64,000 bases of DNA, from contig JANVCC010000261.1 in assembly GCA_025345505.1 (NCBI GenBank), positions 1,879,486 through 1,943,485 on the forward strand, given 5' to 3'. The stretch is from Todiramphus chloris collaris. Its lineage: Eukaryota; Chordata; Aves; Coraciiformes; Alcedinidae. The translations under genes and the position numbers were made by a program. Below the pieces are notes generated by a model. That model was not told the origin of the DNA. It was given only the letters and a program-made list of their open reading frames with translations, and ran no database searches. Below, piece by piece: positions 45,998 through 56,900 of this stretch. Within the stretch, counting starts at the first letter, position 1. Every line of letters begins with the position of its first letter.

Positions 45998-46553
45998 TGA
46001 CAAATGATAAAAAAACGGTTTAAGGAAGCAGGGATGTCAGGGCAGACACCAACGCGGACAAGCCAGGGCAGACACCATCGCTGATTATCTCTGACTCCTG
46101 GGATCAGTGGACAGGCTGGGCCTCCCTTCCCCCACAGGGACACCTTTGGGTAAGATCCAGACTCTCTGGGCACTTCCCTGGGAGAACTCAGACATCTCTC
46201 TAGAGCTGCTTCATTTAACTTAACAGGTTTTCCCTAGTTGCGGGTGCCTTGCAGACAGTGTCTTTATCCCCAGCAATCCACGAGAACCTGCACTGCTGCT
46301 GCTTTCAATAAACTGCACCATTCCCATTGCCAGTCACAAGAGCCTCTCACTGGGTGCCACCAGCTCCTTACTGGGCTGCGTGAGACCCGGAGTGCGACTG
46401 GATGGGGAGCGCAGTGCTGGTAGTGAGTCTGGAGCTGGGAGGGTTCAGATACATTGAACGTGACTGGACTGATAGTGCCAAACTGGACATCACTCAGAAT
46501 CTGAGCCCAGGCACCCCCAGCCCCTCTGAGATCTGAGGACCAGCTGGAACACA
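45998..46553 (+). mobile_element. Probable solo LTR, family unassigned
   Basis: Block of 556 bp starting TGACAAATGA and ending GGAACACA, flanked on both sides by the same 4 bp AAGG (45994-45997 and 46554-46557), a possible target-site duplication. It contains an AATAAA (46307-46312) followed by ACTGCACC and a GC-rich 240-bp segment with the look of R/U5. A near-direct repeat of CAGGGCAGACACCA occurs at about 46036 and 46066. There is no clear TATA box. TG/CA ends, poly-A signal, compositional contrast and flanking repeat together suggest an endogenous-retrovirus LTR. The left boundary could instead lie further upstream in the 45.5-46.0 kb block. Confidence 0.42.
46307..46312 (+). terminator. 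AATAAA in the LTR-like block
   Basis: Polyadenylation signal within TTTCAATAAACTGCACC, at the expected R/U5 transition if the block is an LTR. Confidence 0.4.
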
Positions 46554-49080
46554 AAGGGGGTTATTTTCTGCCAAATTACTTGACTCTTTTATGCGACAAC
46601 CCCTAAACCTGTGAAATGCAAGTGGCGTTGTGAGCAAAACATGATGAGGAGATGAGGAAACGAAAGCCTGATGTGTACCACACCTGCACTGCCGTCCTGC
46701 GAGGTGTTTGACAAGCTCATTTCCTGCATCACAAGTACTCTTTCTAATCGTCGGTGAATTAGTGATTACAAGCCAGAAAGCCATAACTCCTGGGGTCATA
46801 GCAAAGAGGATCAAAAAAAAAAACAAAGCCACAACAAACCAACCAACCAAAACTATCACCTGTGTTTGCACAATCAAACCACAGAACCAAGCACAAGCAG
46901 GAGAAAAAAGGCACAGTTATCCCACTCGGGACCAGCCCAACTCGAACTTGTACACGTGTCTTCCAACAACAGTAATCTTCCAGATGTCCTCATGCCCACA
47001 CTGCCAGCATTCCCCTTGTTTCTCTTTGGACTAGCTTGTTAGCAGTTCAGGTGGATTAGGTGCACTCTGTGGCACAGCTTTGGGCTTTGGTTGCATACCC
47101 TGAGATCTTTTTATGATCAACATAAATGTGCCTCCTTAAAATAAGTGGGAGCAGTTGGGACATTTCCTTTAGAAACGTGCTTCCAACCAAAGCCAGAACA
47201 CCTAAGGACACCCTGCGCAGCCCCCAGAGCCCTCTCAGTGTGGTCATCTTTGTGTTCACGGATCGGCTGATCACAGGGCATCTGAAAGCTGAACTGACCA
47301 GAAAGAACCTTTGGTGGAGGAGAAAGGGAATCCTCTTTGACAAAAGCAGTGTGTAGGCATGAACAAAGCAGCAGATCCTTACATGTTTTCCTTATTTTCT
47401 TCACCTCTTTTCGAGTGTGATTAGTGTTAATGGGAGCCAAGCCTGGGATCTGTGACTGGTTCCCTTGATACTCCCTTTTGAGTCCCAGGACACTTTGTTA
47501 TTCCTCCGTGTAGCCGATCTCCCTCATCTGTGGTCTGGTAATTACAGTAGATACTTGTGGAAAGGCAGCAGAGCTGTCGTCTTTTCCTTTTTTTTCCTGT
47601 GACATTGAGAATCTCAGTTCCTTTCAAGTTGTTCATGCTTTGAGGCCTCTGAAACCCAGCAATGCCCACGAAACCTCCAGCCATCCCCTCTGAGGATGGG
47701 ACCATATCCTCTGTCCTGTGCTTCAGTTACCAGATGAGACAATAAACTGGGTGGCACAGGAGCTTACTCTTGGTGTGTCTGTACATGCAGAGAGGCACTG
47801 TGAGGTGCTGCCCCTCCTTTAGGGCATCTTGAGGCCCTGTAGTAGCACGAGACTTCAGTCATGCAGTTAGTTACAGCAAAATTATCATTTGCAATTCTGA
47901 ATAAAGCAACTGAATAAAAAGTTGATTAAGAATAATGGCGTTTTATAGATTACATCTCCGCATTGACTTTTTCTTGCCCTTATGTCTCCTCCCTTCTTCT
48001 GTCCCTCGGCTTCCTTGGATGAGCCACATGGGTTTCTGGAGATGTAACTTGTGGTACAGCCCACTGGGAAACAGAGCTTTCCAGCTCGGGGAATGTTTAA
48101 CCTTTTTTTTCCTGTAGTTTTTACATTCAGACTTGCATGCAGTATCAAGTCAACTCTTGTAACTACCAACGCACAGAATCTGGTTTCTAGGAAGTAGCAC
48201 ATATATTGTTATCCAGAGTCTGCTACTACATTTGTTGATCTCTACAACTGTTTTTCAAGTCCCTTTTTAGTCTTTTGTTTCAAAAGCCTAGCTACCTCCA
48301 AGGTAAGGCATAACAAACTTTGTTATACCTGCCTGCTGCCCTTAGGGTTTCTTTAAAAACTTTCATCCATTAAAAGGAAAGAAACAGCACTGTTCATGTT
48401 AGATATAAAAGTGCTAGCAGTCTTAGGTTAATTTCATTATTTTTGTAGGGCTTTTGGCCTAAGAAAATGAGGGGATTCTAAAATATAAGGAAGAGAATAA
48501 AAACACTCCTGTGTTATTTTCCCGCTTGCTTTTAATGAAATCTCTAATGTTTTTAAAGAAAATAATTTGAAGGGAGTAGGAGGAAATAAAAAAATATTCC
48601 AGATTTCAAAGCTAGCGTAGTTACAGAACCACATGAGACATTTCAGTGTTGACAATAATCAGAGTCATCTTTAGTCCTGCTTTCAAAGACAGGAAAAAAA
48701 TGCTTTTCTGTGAAGAGTATCATTTAATAAAACATGCTGGTAATATTAATTTTTTTTCTGTGAATAGTGTTAAAAGGAGATTACAATATGCAACTGAAAA
48801 TTAGCATCTGTCTTCCCTCCAAAGAGAAGGGGTGAGGTCAGTTGAGGCTGCTAACCAAACGGGAATGCAACTCTGAGTGGAATCGTAGGCTGTAGGTGCG
48901 TCAGATAAGCATTCCTCCTAAAGAGGCACTTGTCCCCCATTAGACAAATCACTCGGGTGTATTTTGGGTATTTCCTTAAAGAGAAAATGTCTTTTTTTAG
49001 ACCTAGGAGGTGGTCTGTTTTCTTTATTTTTATTTTATTTTTAAATAAAGACCATGCATAATGTCAGATTAAGTTCCTCA
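46554..49080. other. Unique noncoding DNA, no gene seen
   Basis: No transposon recognised. Contains an A/C-rich tract at 46813-46853. Segments at 47050-47750 are moderately GC-rich with open frames to 107 codons on both strands, none recognisable. Confidence 0.5.
46813..46853 (+). repeat. A/C-rich tract with (AACC)n
   Basis: Poly-A run followed by ACAACAAACC and three AACC units. Confidence 0.85.
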
Positions 49081-49267
49081 CTCAGGGTGGTGAGACACTA
49101 GAACAGGTCACCCAGAAAAGCTGTGGATGCCTCATCCCTTGAAGTGTTCAAGGCCAGGCTGGATGGGGCTTTGAGCAATCTGGTCTAGTGGGAGGTGTCC
49201 CTGCTCGTGGCAGGGGGGTTGCAACTAGATTTTTGAGGACCCTTCCAACCCAAACCATTTTATGATT
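49081..49267 (+). mobile_element. CR1 LINE fragment
   Basis: Plus-strand CR1 end beginning CAGGGTGGTGAGACACTAGA (as in the 23783 copy), passing GTCTAGTGGGAGGTGTCCCTG and a GCAGGGGGGTTGCAACTAG block, and ending CCTTCCAACCCAAACC then ATTTTATGATT. Second CR1 subgroup, about 187 bp. Confidence 0.95.
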
Positions 49268-49580
49268 GTTCACAGAGTGAACTCCTCTGATTTCTTTCCT
49301 CGTGACCGTAGGTTCAAACCAATACTTTTGTCTTGGACAGGAGGTACTGGAAAGAACACCTGTGCCCTGTATTCAGACGGGTTCATGTCTTGCTGTGCTT
49401 TTTTTCCTCTCTTCACTGAGCATGCCCATGACCCTCCCTGGGGAAGTAAGCAGAGGTCTCACAGGAACCGTTGTGTACCAAGAATTTCAAATTTACTAAA
49501 AATTCCGAGAAGATTTGGCAACTCTAGGATATCTCAGGCTCTCCTGTGAAACTCAGATGAAATTTAAATTTGATTCTTTA

Positions 49581-49613
49581 GGAAAAAAAAAAAAAAAACC
49601 AACCAAAAAAACC
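49581..49613 (+). repeat. Poly-A plus AACC tract
   Basis: About 16 adenines followed by CCAACC, a further A run and CCC. Confidence 0.85.
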
Positions 49614-51077
49614 CTTTCCTGTAGAATTCCTGCATATCTCTGTCATCTTTCAGACTTTTCTGGAAATCGCAGTTCTTTGAGATTCAGCACTGGTGGTGCT
49701 TGCTCGCAGTGTTGTGATTTGTTTAAATCCTAAACCTTATTATCATTTTTATGTACCCCACTGCAGTGCGTTTTTACCGAGGTGATTGATCAGGGCTCTT
49801 GTGTTTTATTGCTACTGATCCTTAATATCTAGACTACACATTTTTGGTTCAGGAATACATCTTACCCAGCGTGACGTGCAGTGGTGAACAAGCTGTCAGC
49901 ACACCAAAACTGGTATCAATAAAGGTGCATTTTTAGAAGGTGTTTCCATCATCACGGAAGCTGACAAGCATGAGGCCAAAGGGCTGTATCTGAGCTGGGT
50001 GTGCTGTATTTCACTGCCACGCAGCAAAGATGACTGCATCCTCCTCGAGGCTGCTGAGCAGTGACTGTCTTGTCCCAAAGGTAAGTTGGAAAATTGTGCT
50101 GGGTTTTTCCCGCGACTTTTACAACGCAGAGGTGTCTCAGCAACGACCCCCTATCCTGCTGTTACTCCATAGCAACCTAAAGGGTTGAGAGAGAAGAGCT
50201 CCTATTTCTTGTGTTTTATTTCAGGATTTGTACAATTCAAGAGTTTTCTAACTTTTGAGCTGGTTAATGCTACTGGTCTACTAAGTGCAAGGGCAACTTT
50301 TGAGGGAGGGAGATACTGTCTGCAGATCTTCAGGTCCATCCCCAGAACATCCCATTGTCCAATTATGGAATAGTTATATTATGACAGGTACCAAAAAACT
50401 TTCTCTTCCTGGCCATAAAGGTTGCAATATAACTTCCTGTAGTTAATCTGCTGCCAATTTTCATAGCAGGGACAGCAGTTGGACAACCCCCCATATTTTT
50501 GTGGCTTTGTTTTCCAAAAAACCCTTGTACTATATTGTCAGCAGCATTTGCTTCTCTAATGAGTGCCAGTGAACCTCCTCGCAGATGCTCCTCAGGTTCC
50601 TTCGTGACCCTGCTTTGGTTTCACAGTACTGCAGAAGCATCGTGGGCACCTGATGTTCAGAGGGATTTGTCAGCATCTGCTCTTAGTTACGCGGCGCTTA
50701 GTTACAGTGTGCAGTAATGGCCAGTGGTTAATTGCTGAGGCAGGATTTCCATGGTTAGCAGACATCACCCCAGAGACCAGCTCCTCTTGCACTGCCACAC
50801 TAGCTACTGCAAGCACTGCCTGCAGGTTTCCACAGCCAGAGGACTGATGACAGATGCTCTCACTTCAGCTCGGGGGTAATGCTGGGGACTGCGTCTGAGG
50901 AGCTTGCCCAGACTCCTGAGAACTTAGAGGCCTCGAGTGCAGCAGGGCAGCGACCTGGCGTGTGGCAGGTGGCAGCACGTGCGTGCAATTTCTTCTAACA
51001 TTTGCAGCTAATGGCCTTTGGTTTCAAATTCACCCATGTTAAAAATTCCACTGCCGTGTCTGTATCTCACTTGGTTT

Positions 51078-51112
51078 AAAAAAAAAAAAAAACCCCAAAA
51101 ACCAACCCAAAC
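51078..51112 (+). repeat. Poly-A plus CCCCAAAAACC tract
   Basis: Run of about 15 adenines followed by CCCC, AAAAA and CCAACCC units. Confidence 0.85.
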
Positions 51113-51879
51113 TATTATTTTAGATTTAATCACAATCTCCAGAATAACGTAATCCTTACTAAAATACACAAATTCTCAAGACTGTCAGACTGACAGAGAG
51201 TTTGGTGAAAAAAATACCCAAGGGAACTCTTCTGTGGACTCAGAAGAAAGGATGACTGAGACTATCCATCAACATAAATTTAAGCTGTATAAATATTTTC
51301 ACCTCACAAGCTAACTCGCCAAGAATTAAGTGTTCTTCTGCACCAATCATGACAGTACATTTTATTCAGAGTTTTGTTAGGTTACTTCATTTAAAAATTT
51401 TCTTTCAGAAGCCAACAGCTAACTTGTTCAAGGAAATTTGATTAGACTTAAGCGAGCGACACGTTATTTCACTACAGTGCAGTATTAATGGGAATAACAT
51501 AAAGGATAATGGAATTAAGAACTCGGTAACAGCTCAAACAACATCCCATTACATCAGACTAATTCCAGTGTGTTTCTGTAGTAATCTGTTCTGCACCACT
51601 CCAGTGTGCTTATGCAATCAGAGCAAAGAGCTGTTACCAAGGAAACCAATCAACCCAAGACCCCTTGTGTGTGAAAAATGCAGATACTTAACACCAAAAA
51701 TCCCATATAAAATAACTTCAAATAGAACCCAGACTGGACCTACCTCTGACATTTATAAGATCATGCAAATCTGACAATTGCTGTTCTAACCTTTCAGTTA
51801 AATCATTTTGCAGCTGTGGACTGCATAAGAAAATTTCTCTTAACAGGAATTTAAAGTGTATTGAATCAAGATAGAGCAA

Positions 51880-52010
51880 AGTTTATCCAATGTTATTAGT
51901 TACAACAAAAATGGAAACGTTGGAATTGTGGCCGACAATTAATTCTCCGTTGTTTTAATTGAGCCTACAGTAAAAACACCTGCATCCACTCTCAATGTTG
52001 GCCACTGGAA
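51880..52010. promoter_or_regulatory. Candidate conserved noncoding element
   Basis: Unique AT-rich stretch with ACAATTAATT (51935-51944; overlapping SOX-type ACAAT and homeodomain AATTAATT words), a TTGTTTTAATTG segment immediately after and a CpG in GGCCGACA. Texture resembles known vertebrate CNEs; function is inference. Confidence 0.22.
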
Positions 52011-52073
52011 CAATAATCCTATTGCACAGCATCAACTGATACAAACCATTCCTATCAATGGACAGGCTACTCA

Positions 52074-52187
52074 TAAAAAAACAAACCCAAAAAACCAAAA
52101 ACCAAAAAATACCCACACAAAACCACAAACAAACAAAACACTACCAAAAAAAAAACCAAACCCAAAACAACAAGAAAAAGAAAAAGG
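52074..52187 (+). repeat. Long A/C-rich low-complexity tract
   Basis: About 114 bp almost lacking G and T, built of AAAAACC, CCAAAA, AAACAAAC and CAAAACAAC units with an A10 run near 52148. It is the best plus-strand counterpart of the T/G tract at 5034-5306. Confidence 0.93.
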
Positions 52188-53801
52188 CTTAACTTTAACT
52201 CTTTACATCTTCTTTAAACTCTTCACTCTTCTTTAAGAGGCTTCCTTCCAAAGCCTCTAGTCACAGTTAGCAGGTGGTAATACCCAAATTCATGAACTAC
52301 GTATTTATTGGATAGTGGATTAGCTGCATTCCCCAGCAGTGTACAGACCTGGGTGCTACGGAGGGAGAAGCTGAGACACAAAACCTCCTGCTCATCAGGA
52401 TCCGAGTTGGCAAAATTACCAGCTAGTTTTGCTAACAGACGTGGCTAACTCCAGATACTCAGTAACAGTGGACCTACGTCTCTGTGCACTTAGATGAAAT
52501 GCAAATAAACATTTTTAGGTTTTGGTTTTCTTTTGCACTCTGTTCAAGACTGTTTTTGGAGATACTGTCTGCAACTGTAAGGGCTAAAATTCAAAGCAAA
52601 AGTTTTCCAGGCTGCACAGCTCACATAACTGGAGCTTTAAGAAAAGCTTTTTGCTAAGAGAGAGAAATTGCTGCCTGTAGACACAGAGTTCTCAAACGAC
52701 AATTAAATCCTCCAGATGTAATTTATGAAAGCACAGGAATATTACTTTAAATGCACATATCGGAGGTGCAGAGCTGCTTTACTCAAGTCCACTAGCTTTG
52801 TGGCATAATCTTGAAGATGAGTCTGTATTTTAACATGTACAGTACAATCTACTGCCTCCAAAAGCCACTAATACCATCTTGCTGTAGGACTGTTCCTGTA
52901 AAGGACACACCATAGACAGAAAGATTAAATTGGAAATTAATTTCCTACTGAACAACAGACAGCCTAAAATAGAAAGATTCCGAACATATGGAACTAACAA
53001 ATACTAATCAAGCTTAACAAAAATTTGCATGCTTCAGGGGATTGAACAATAGCTCTAAATCAGTTGTGTTACTAAATATGCACACACCGCTTTACAGAAA
53101 TATAACCTTGCAGTTAACTTCATTTGTGCTAATAGAAGTCACAGCAGATATGGCTGGCTGGCTCCGTGGGCAGGAGGAGACCTCAGAGGTAAGAGGCAGT
53201 TACACAAAGCTTCAGATCACCTTCTTTTTTATTTTTATTTTATTTTTTTCAGTGCAGGAGTGAGAAAGTTTTTACACAGATACCCATGATCACACTTAGA
53301 GAAGTGTCCCGTTAGGAAACGATTCTGTGTTTCTTGAACTGCTTAAACGGTTGATTTCTAGTTTGTGCATTTCTAGTTGAGCATTTCTAGCTTAGCTCAA
53401 GCCAACGCTGCAGATGAGAATGTTTTGTAATTGTTCAATTTAGTGTACGTAAACACAAAGAGAAGATCTGTCTTAAGGTTTCCCTGAAGCTATGTTGACC
53501 CCAACTGCTCTTAATCTACTATGTTCATCAACTCAGAAAGCTTAAGTGGTTATCTAGCAGTAAAAGATAAATAAAACCCATTTAGAGGGCATGGCTGATT
53601 TTCATCTCCTCCTCTTCCACGGCAAATTTTACTTCATTCTGTTCTAGCACATATCACAGACCAAACCCTGAAGTATTCTGCTGTTAGCACTCACAGATTT
53701 CTATAGGGTCTCAAAGCAGCAGTTCTCTCCTCCTGGTCATGCTACAACAAAATGTTTGGTCCTGGCTCTCCCTCACACACAAGCCTTCTCAAGGAGTTCA
53801 A

Positions 53802-53896
53802 AACAGAATGCAGAACAGTAGGGGTTGGAAGGGACCTCCAAAGACAGAGTCCAACCCCTCTGCCAGAGCAGGACAGAACTAGAGCAGAACGGATCA
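53802..53896 (-). mobile_element. CR1 3'-end fragment
   Basis: ACAGAATGCAGAACAGTAGG followed by GGTTGGAAGGGACCTCC and CCAACCCCTCTGCCAGAGC, a minus-strand CR1 terminus of about 95 bp. The GATCATCGA segment is reduced to GACAG by a small deletion. Confidence 0.9.
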
Positions 53897-56830
53897 TAAG
53901 GAAGCCACCCTGACTGGTTTTACACCAACTAAATGAATTTCTGTTATTAGGAATCCAACTACAATATGCCATGTGTAAGAAAAAGGGAAACTCAGGGTCT
54001 GGGGCCAAAGGAAGAGGTTCCCGGGGGAGTAGTTTTGCCTGCTGGGGACTGGAGGCATGATTTCTTTTAAGAAGTCAGACGCAATGCCCCGTAGAGAAAG
54101 GGAGATCTGCTGCAGTTCCAAGACAAATCAAACGATTAGTACCTCTTCCTTTTAAACACACTAACTTTGAGCACTTCTAGAGCACTGCTAAGAATCTAGA
54201 ACAGAATCTCTGAGAAGTGCATTTGCCAGGCTCCTTTGGATGTTCCCCTTCTTCCCACAGCCAAATGGAAAGGGAGCTATCTGGTAGTCTGGGGGCTCAG
54301 CAGATGACTCGTGTGTGTTATCCGAGCAGTAAATAAAGCATCTTCTCTTCTGATGCACACAATATGAACTTTTACCTTCCTTTTTCAACTAAAATTCACC
54401 GTACACTGAAGCAGGCTGTCCAAGAAGAGAAGGAAATTGTCTTTCATTGTGCAAGTGTGGGCTTTTTTGGGGTTTAGGGTTTTTTCCTTTTGCTTTGGTT
54501 TGATTTTGTTTTGTGGAGAATTTTTATTTTGTTGGGGGTTTTTTTTTGTATCCAAGCTACTTAAATTGGCTCAAGCACCTCACCGCTGCAACATGGAGTA
54601 GCTAGGTGTATCTGTAGTTAAAGCTGTTCCTGCTGCCTCAGCTAGAATGGAATTCAATACACTCCCTTGTAGTTTAATCAGTCCTTCCATGCTACCACAA
54701 ACTGTAACAACAGAAATTGATTTCAGTAACGTAAGCAGATGACTCCTGGCAGCATGTAGCAAGTCTATTAATTCATCTTTATCACATTTTATGCTTATGC
54801 TCCTTCTTACTCCCCCCGCCCCAAGCAAAAGCCAATGGCAGTGTTAGCGTAGAAGACATCCTCACGCAAAAGTGAATCAGCAAAAAACTATCTACCTTGT
54901 CTCTAACAAGTCTGTGCGTTGACAGAACATAACCCTCAGAGCCATCAGGCATTTTTCATCTCATCCATCTCCTCACAATGCAAACAGGAACAGATTCCCA
55001 TCAGCAGCCAGACTCTGCAAAGCCAGGTTATACTCTGCCATGCCTTATTAGATGGGAAAAAGGGTAACGACTTCACTGTGAAGATATTAGCAAAGCAGTG
55101 TCCCCCTCTGGTAGCAGGAATACCATCACGGCTGACCTGTGTTCATTGAAGGTGTTAATGGAAGACATAGCTACAAGTATTTTTTTTTTGAGCTCACTAT
55201 GTTAATAGCACGCACATTTTGGTCCATTAGAAGAGCATCAGTTTCCATCAGGCTGCAAAGGACATCCCAAAGGGTGAGAATTCAACGCTTTTCACACAAA
55301 AAGTCAGAAACTTCATTGAAATATTTTACAGCAATGCTTGCAAAATAAAAGCAAATACTGATTTTTATATTAATGACCATTCATTTACTAAACCCTGGTT
55401 TAATAAGCTATGGCTTATTACATTAGAAGACGATGGACTAAAGAGGAAGTTTTAAATAACATGACTGATGATGACTACATTCATTCTTCAGTGACCAACT
55501 GGATTAAGAGCACTGACATCATTAACTGCCTTGAAAACTCAGTTCTGAGGCTTTTAAAACCAGGCTTTGCCAGGTGTTCCTCCTTTCATAAAAACTCAAG
55601 TTGAAATACTGGGTGAGACAATACACATTAAGAAAGTTTACACAACATAGACACCTGATATAATGGGAGATGGGTTCACAAGCAGATTGGAAGTATTACT
55701 TACTCAGCATCACTTAAGACCAAAATCTAAGATTTTGTGTGACTTAACGCAGCACTGAGTAGAAGTCGCTGACCACTGCTGAACTGGCAAAGCTCATCTG
55801 TTTAGTTACATTCTCATGGGTAAATTCTAACAAGACTGGCTGAATCACAGACTAAAAAGTGTCCAAAGCATCATAGGACCACAGGGAAAGACTTGCTTTT
55901 TGTATGATATAACAGTAATTCCTGTAATATGTACTCACCCTCTACTGAAGAATCAGAATATTTTAATAGCAATATTGGAGGTATGATTCTTACTAGTCGG
56001 TGAAAATCTTGAGCAAATAAAGTTCATTGGCATTTAAAAATAAAATATTAAAATCTCAGCCTTAAAATTTAACTCTGCTGTAATTTCTGTTGATTTTCTG
56101 CGTTAAAGACAGCTAATGAAGTTCCAGGGTACCTGAAGGAGTACTTTTAACACACCTGCTCATTACAGAACTCATGACAGCTACACCACCACACCGGGAA
56201 AACAGGACTTGCTATCAAGCCAAGAAATATTTTTTGTTGGGATTTGAAAGAGATTGCACAAAATAACTTACACAATAAAAATTATTTATGCCAACTTTTA
56301 CATTACCCTGTGTGGAATCAGTGAGCACATCTGCTTGCTTAATAGTCTTTTCGAGTTTCTTTTAAGTATTCACCCAGGAATTTACATTGTTTTTATCACT
56401 CTAGGAAAGCTTCCTTCAGCATTAGCCTAGTTTTTACACCGCATTGCTTCAAAATGTTAAGTCAGATTCATAAAATGTAATGGGTTTAGAACACTTTGTC
56501 CATATAGATCTTTCCCCACTGTTATATCAAGGTATGCAATTTGTATGCAGTTTATGTAAAGCAAACTTGCAGTCTTGATTGGCAAAGCAAATCTCTACAA
56601 CCTTTACAAATTATGAACTGCCTTTTCAAGAGCCCAAGATTGCACTTTGCCTTCTGGTGGTTCTGCTGAAGAAAATCAATTGTAGGTGCACTTTTGGAAT
56701 GAAGTCCTAGATGTACAGGGTTGGTTTGGTTTATAACATGCGTAGATTTTTTTTTTAATGTGGACCCTTATTTATACAACAATGACCTTAGTCAACACTA
56801 AGATTAAAAATATTAAACTAAACATATATA
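53897..56830. other. Unique noncoding DNA, no supported gene
   Basis: Contains a T/G tract at 54462-54551 and an 82-codon minus-strand open frame at 54580-54828 that is treated as a weak exon candidate in the findings. Otherwise AT-rich with no recognised element. Confidence 0.45.
54462..54551 (+). repeat. T/G-rich low-complexity tract
   Basis: TTTTTTGGGG, TTTAGGG, TTTGG and TTTTG units ending in T9. One GGGTTTAGGGTTT segment resembles a telomere-like word but is a single instance within irregular T/G sequence. Confidence 0.85.
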
Positions 56831-56900
56831 CATATATACATCCATATGTCTGAATGTATAAGCACAAACACATATACATTCAGACATATATATCTATATG
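56831..56900. ncRNA. 70-nt hairpin, perfect 17-bp stem (pre-miRNA-like size)
   Basis: ATATGTCTGAATGTATA (56844-56860) and its exact reverse complement (56873-56889) enclose a 12-base loop (AGCACAAACACA). Beyond a 7/5-base internal loop, CATATA (56831-56836) can pair with TATATG (56895-56900), giving a two-part stem of about 70 nt. The flanks are CATATA-rich, so part of the symmetry may come from a TA-rich repeat, but the core TGTCTGAATGT is not a simple repeat. Transcription and processing are not shown; it may equally be a small inverted duplication. The structure is certain, the ncRNA reading is speculative. Confidence 0.3.

Larger units (their letters stand above)
49268..53801. other. Unique noncoding DNA, no gene seen
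   Basis: No transposon recognised over 4.5 kb. It contains A/C tracts (49581-49613, 51078-51112, 52074-52187), octamers at 51763, 52499 and 53023, and a CNE-like stretch at 51880-52010. A long T-rich run ending CAG at 53222-53252 resembles a splice acceptor but leads into no recognisable exon. Confidence 0.5.

Noticed and set aside
49311-49322. GGTTCAAACC resembling a tRNA B box
   Set aside because: No A box or cloverleaf can be drawn around it.
53222-53252. Strong splice-acceptor-like T-rich run ending CAG on the plus strand
   Set aside because: The following sequence meets an in-frame stop quickly or has no recognisable coding content, and T-rich runs are frequent here.
54462-54480. GGGGTTTAGGGTTTTTT as an interstitial telomere repeat
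   Set aside because: Only a single TTTAGGG-like word within irregular T/G sequence; the vertebrate telomere unit TTAGGG is not repeated.
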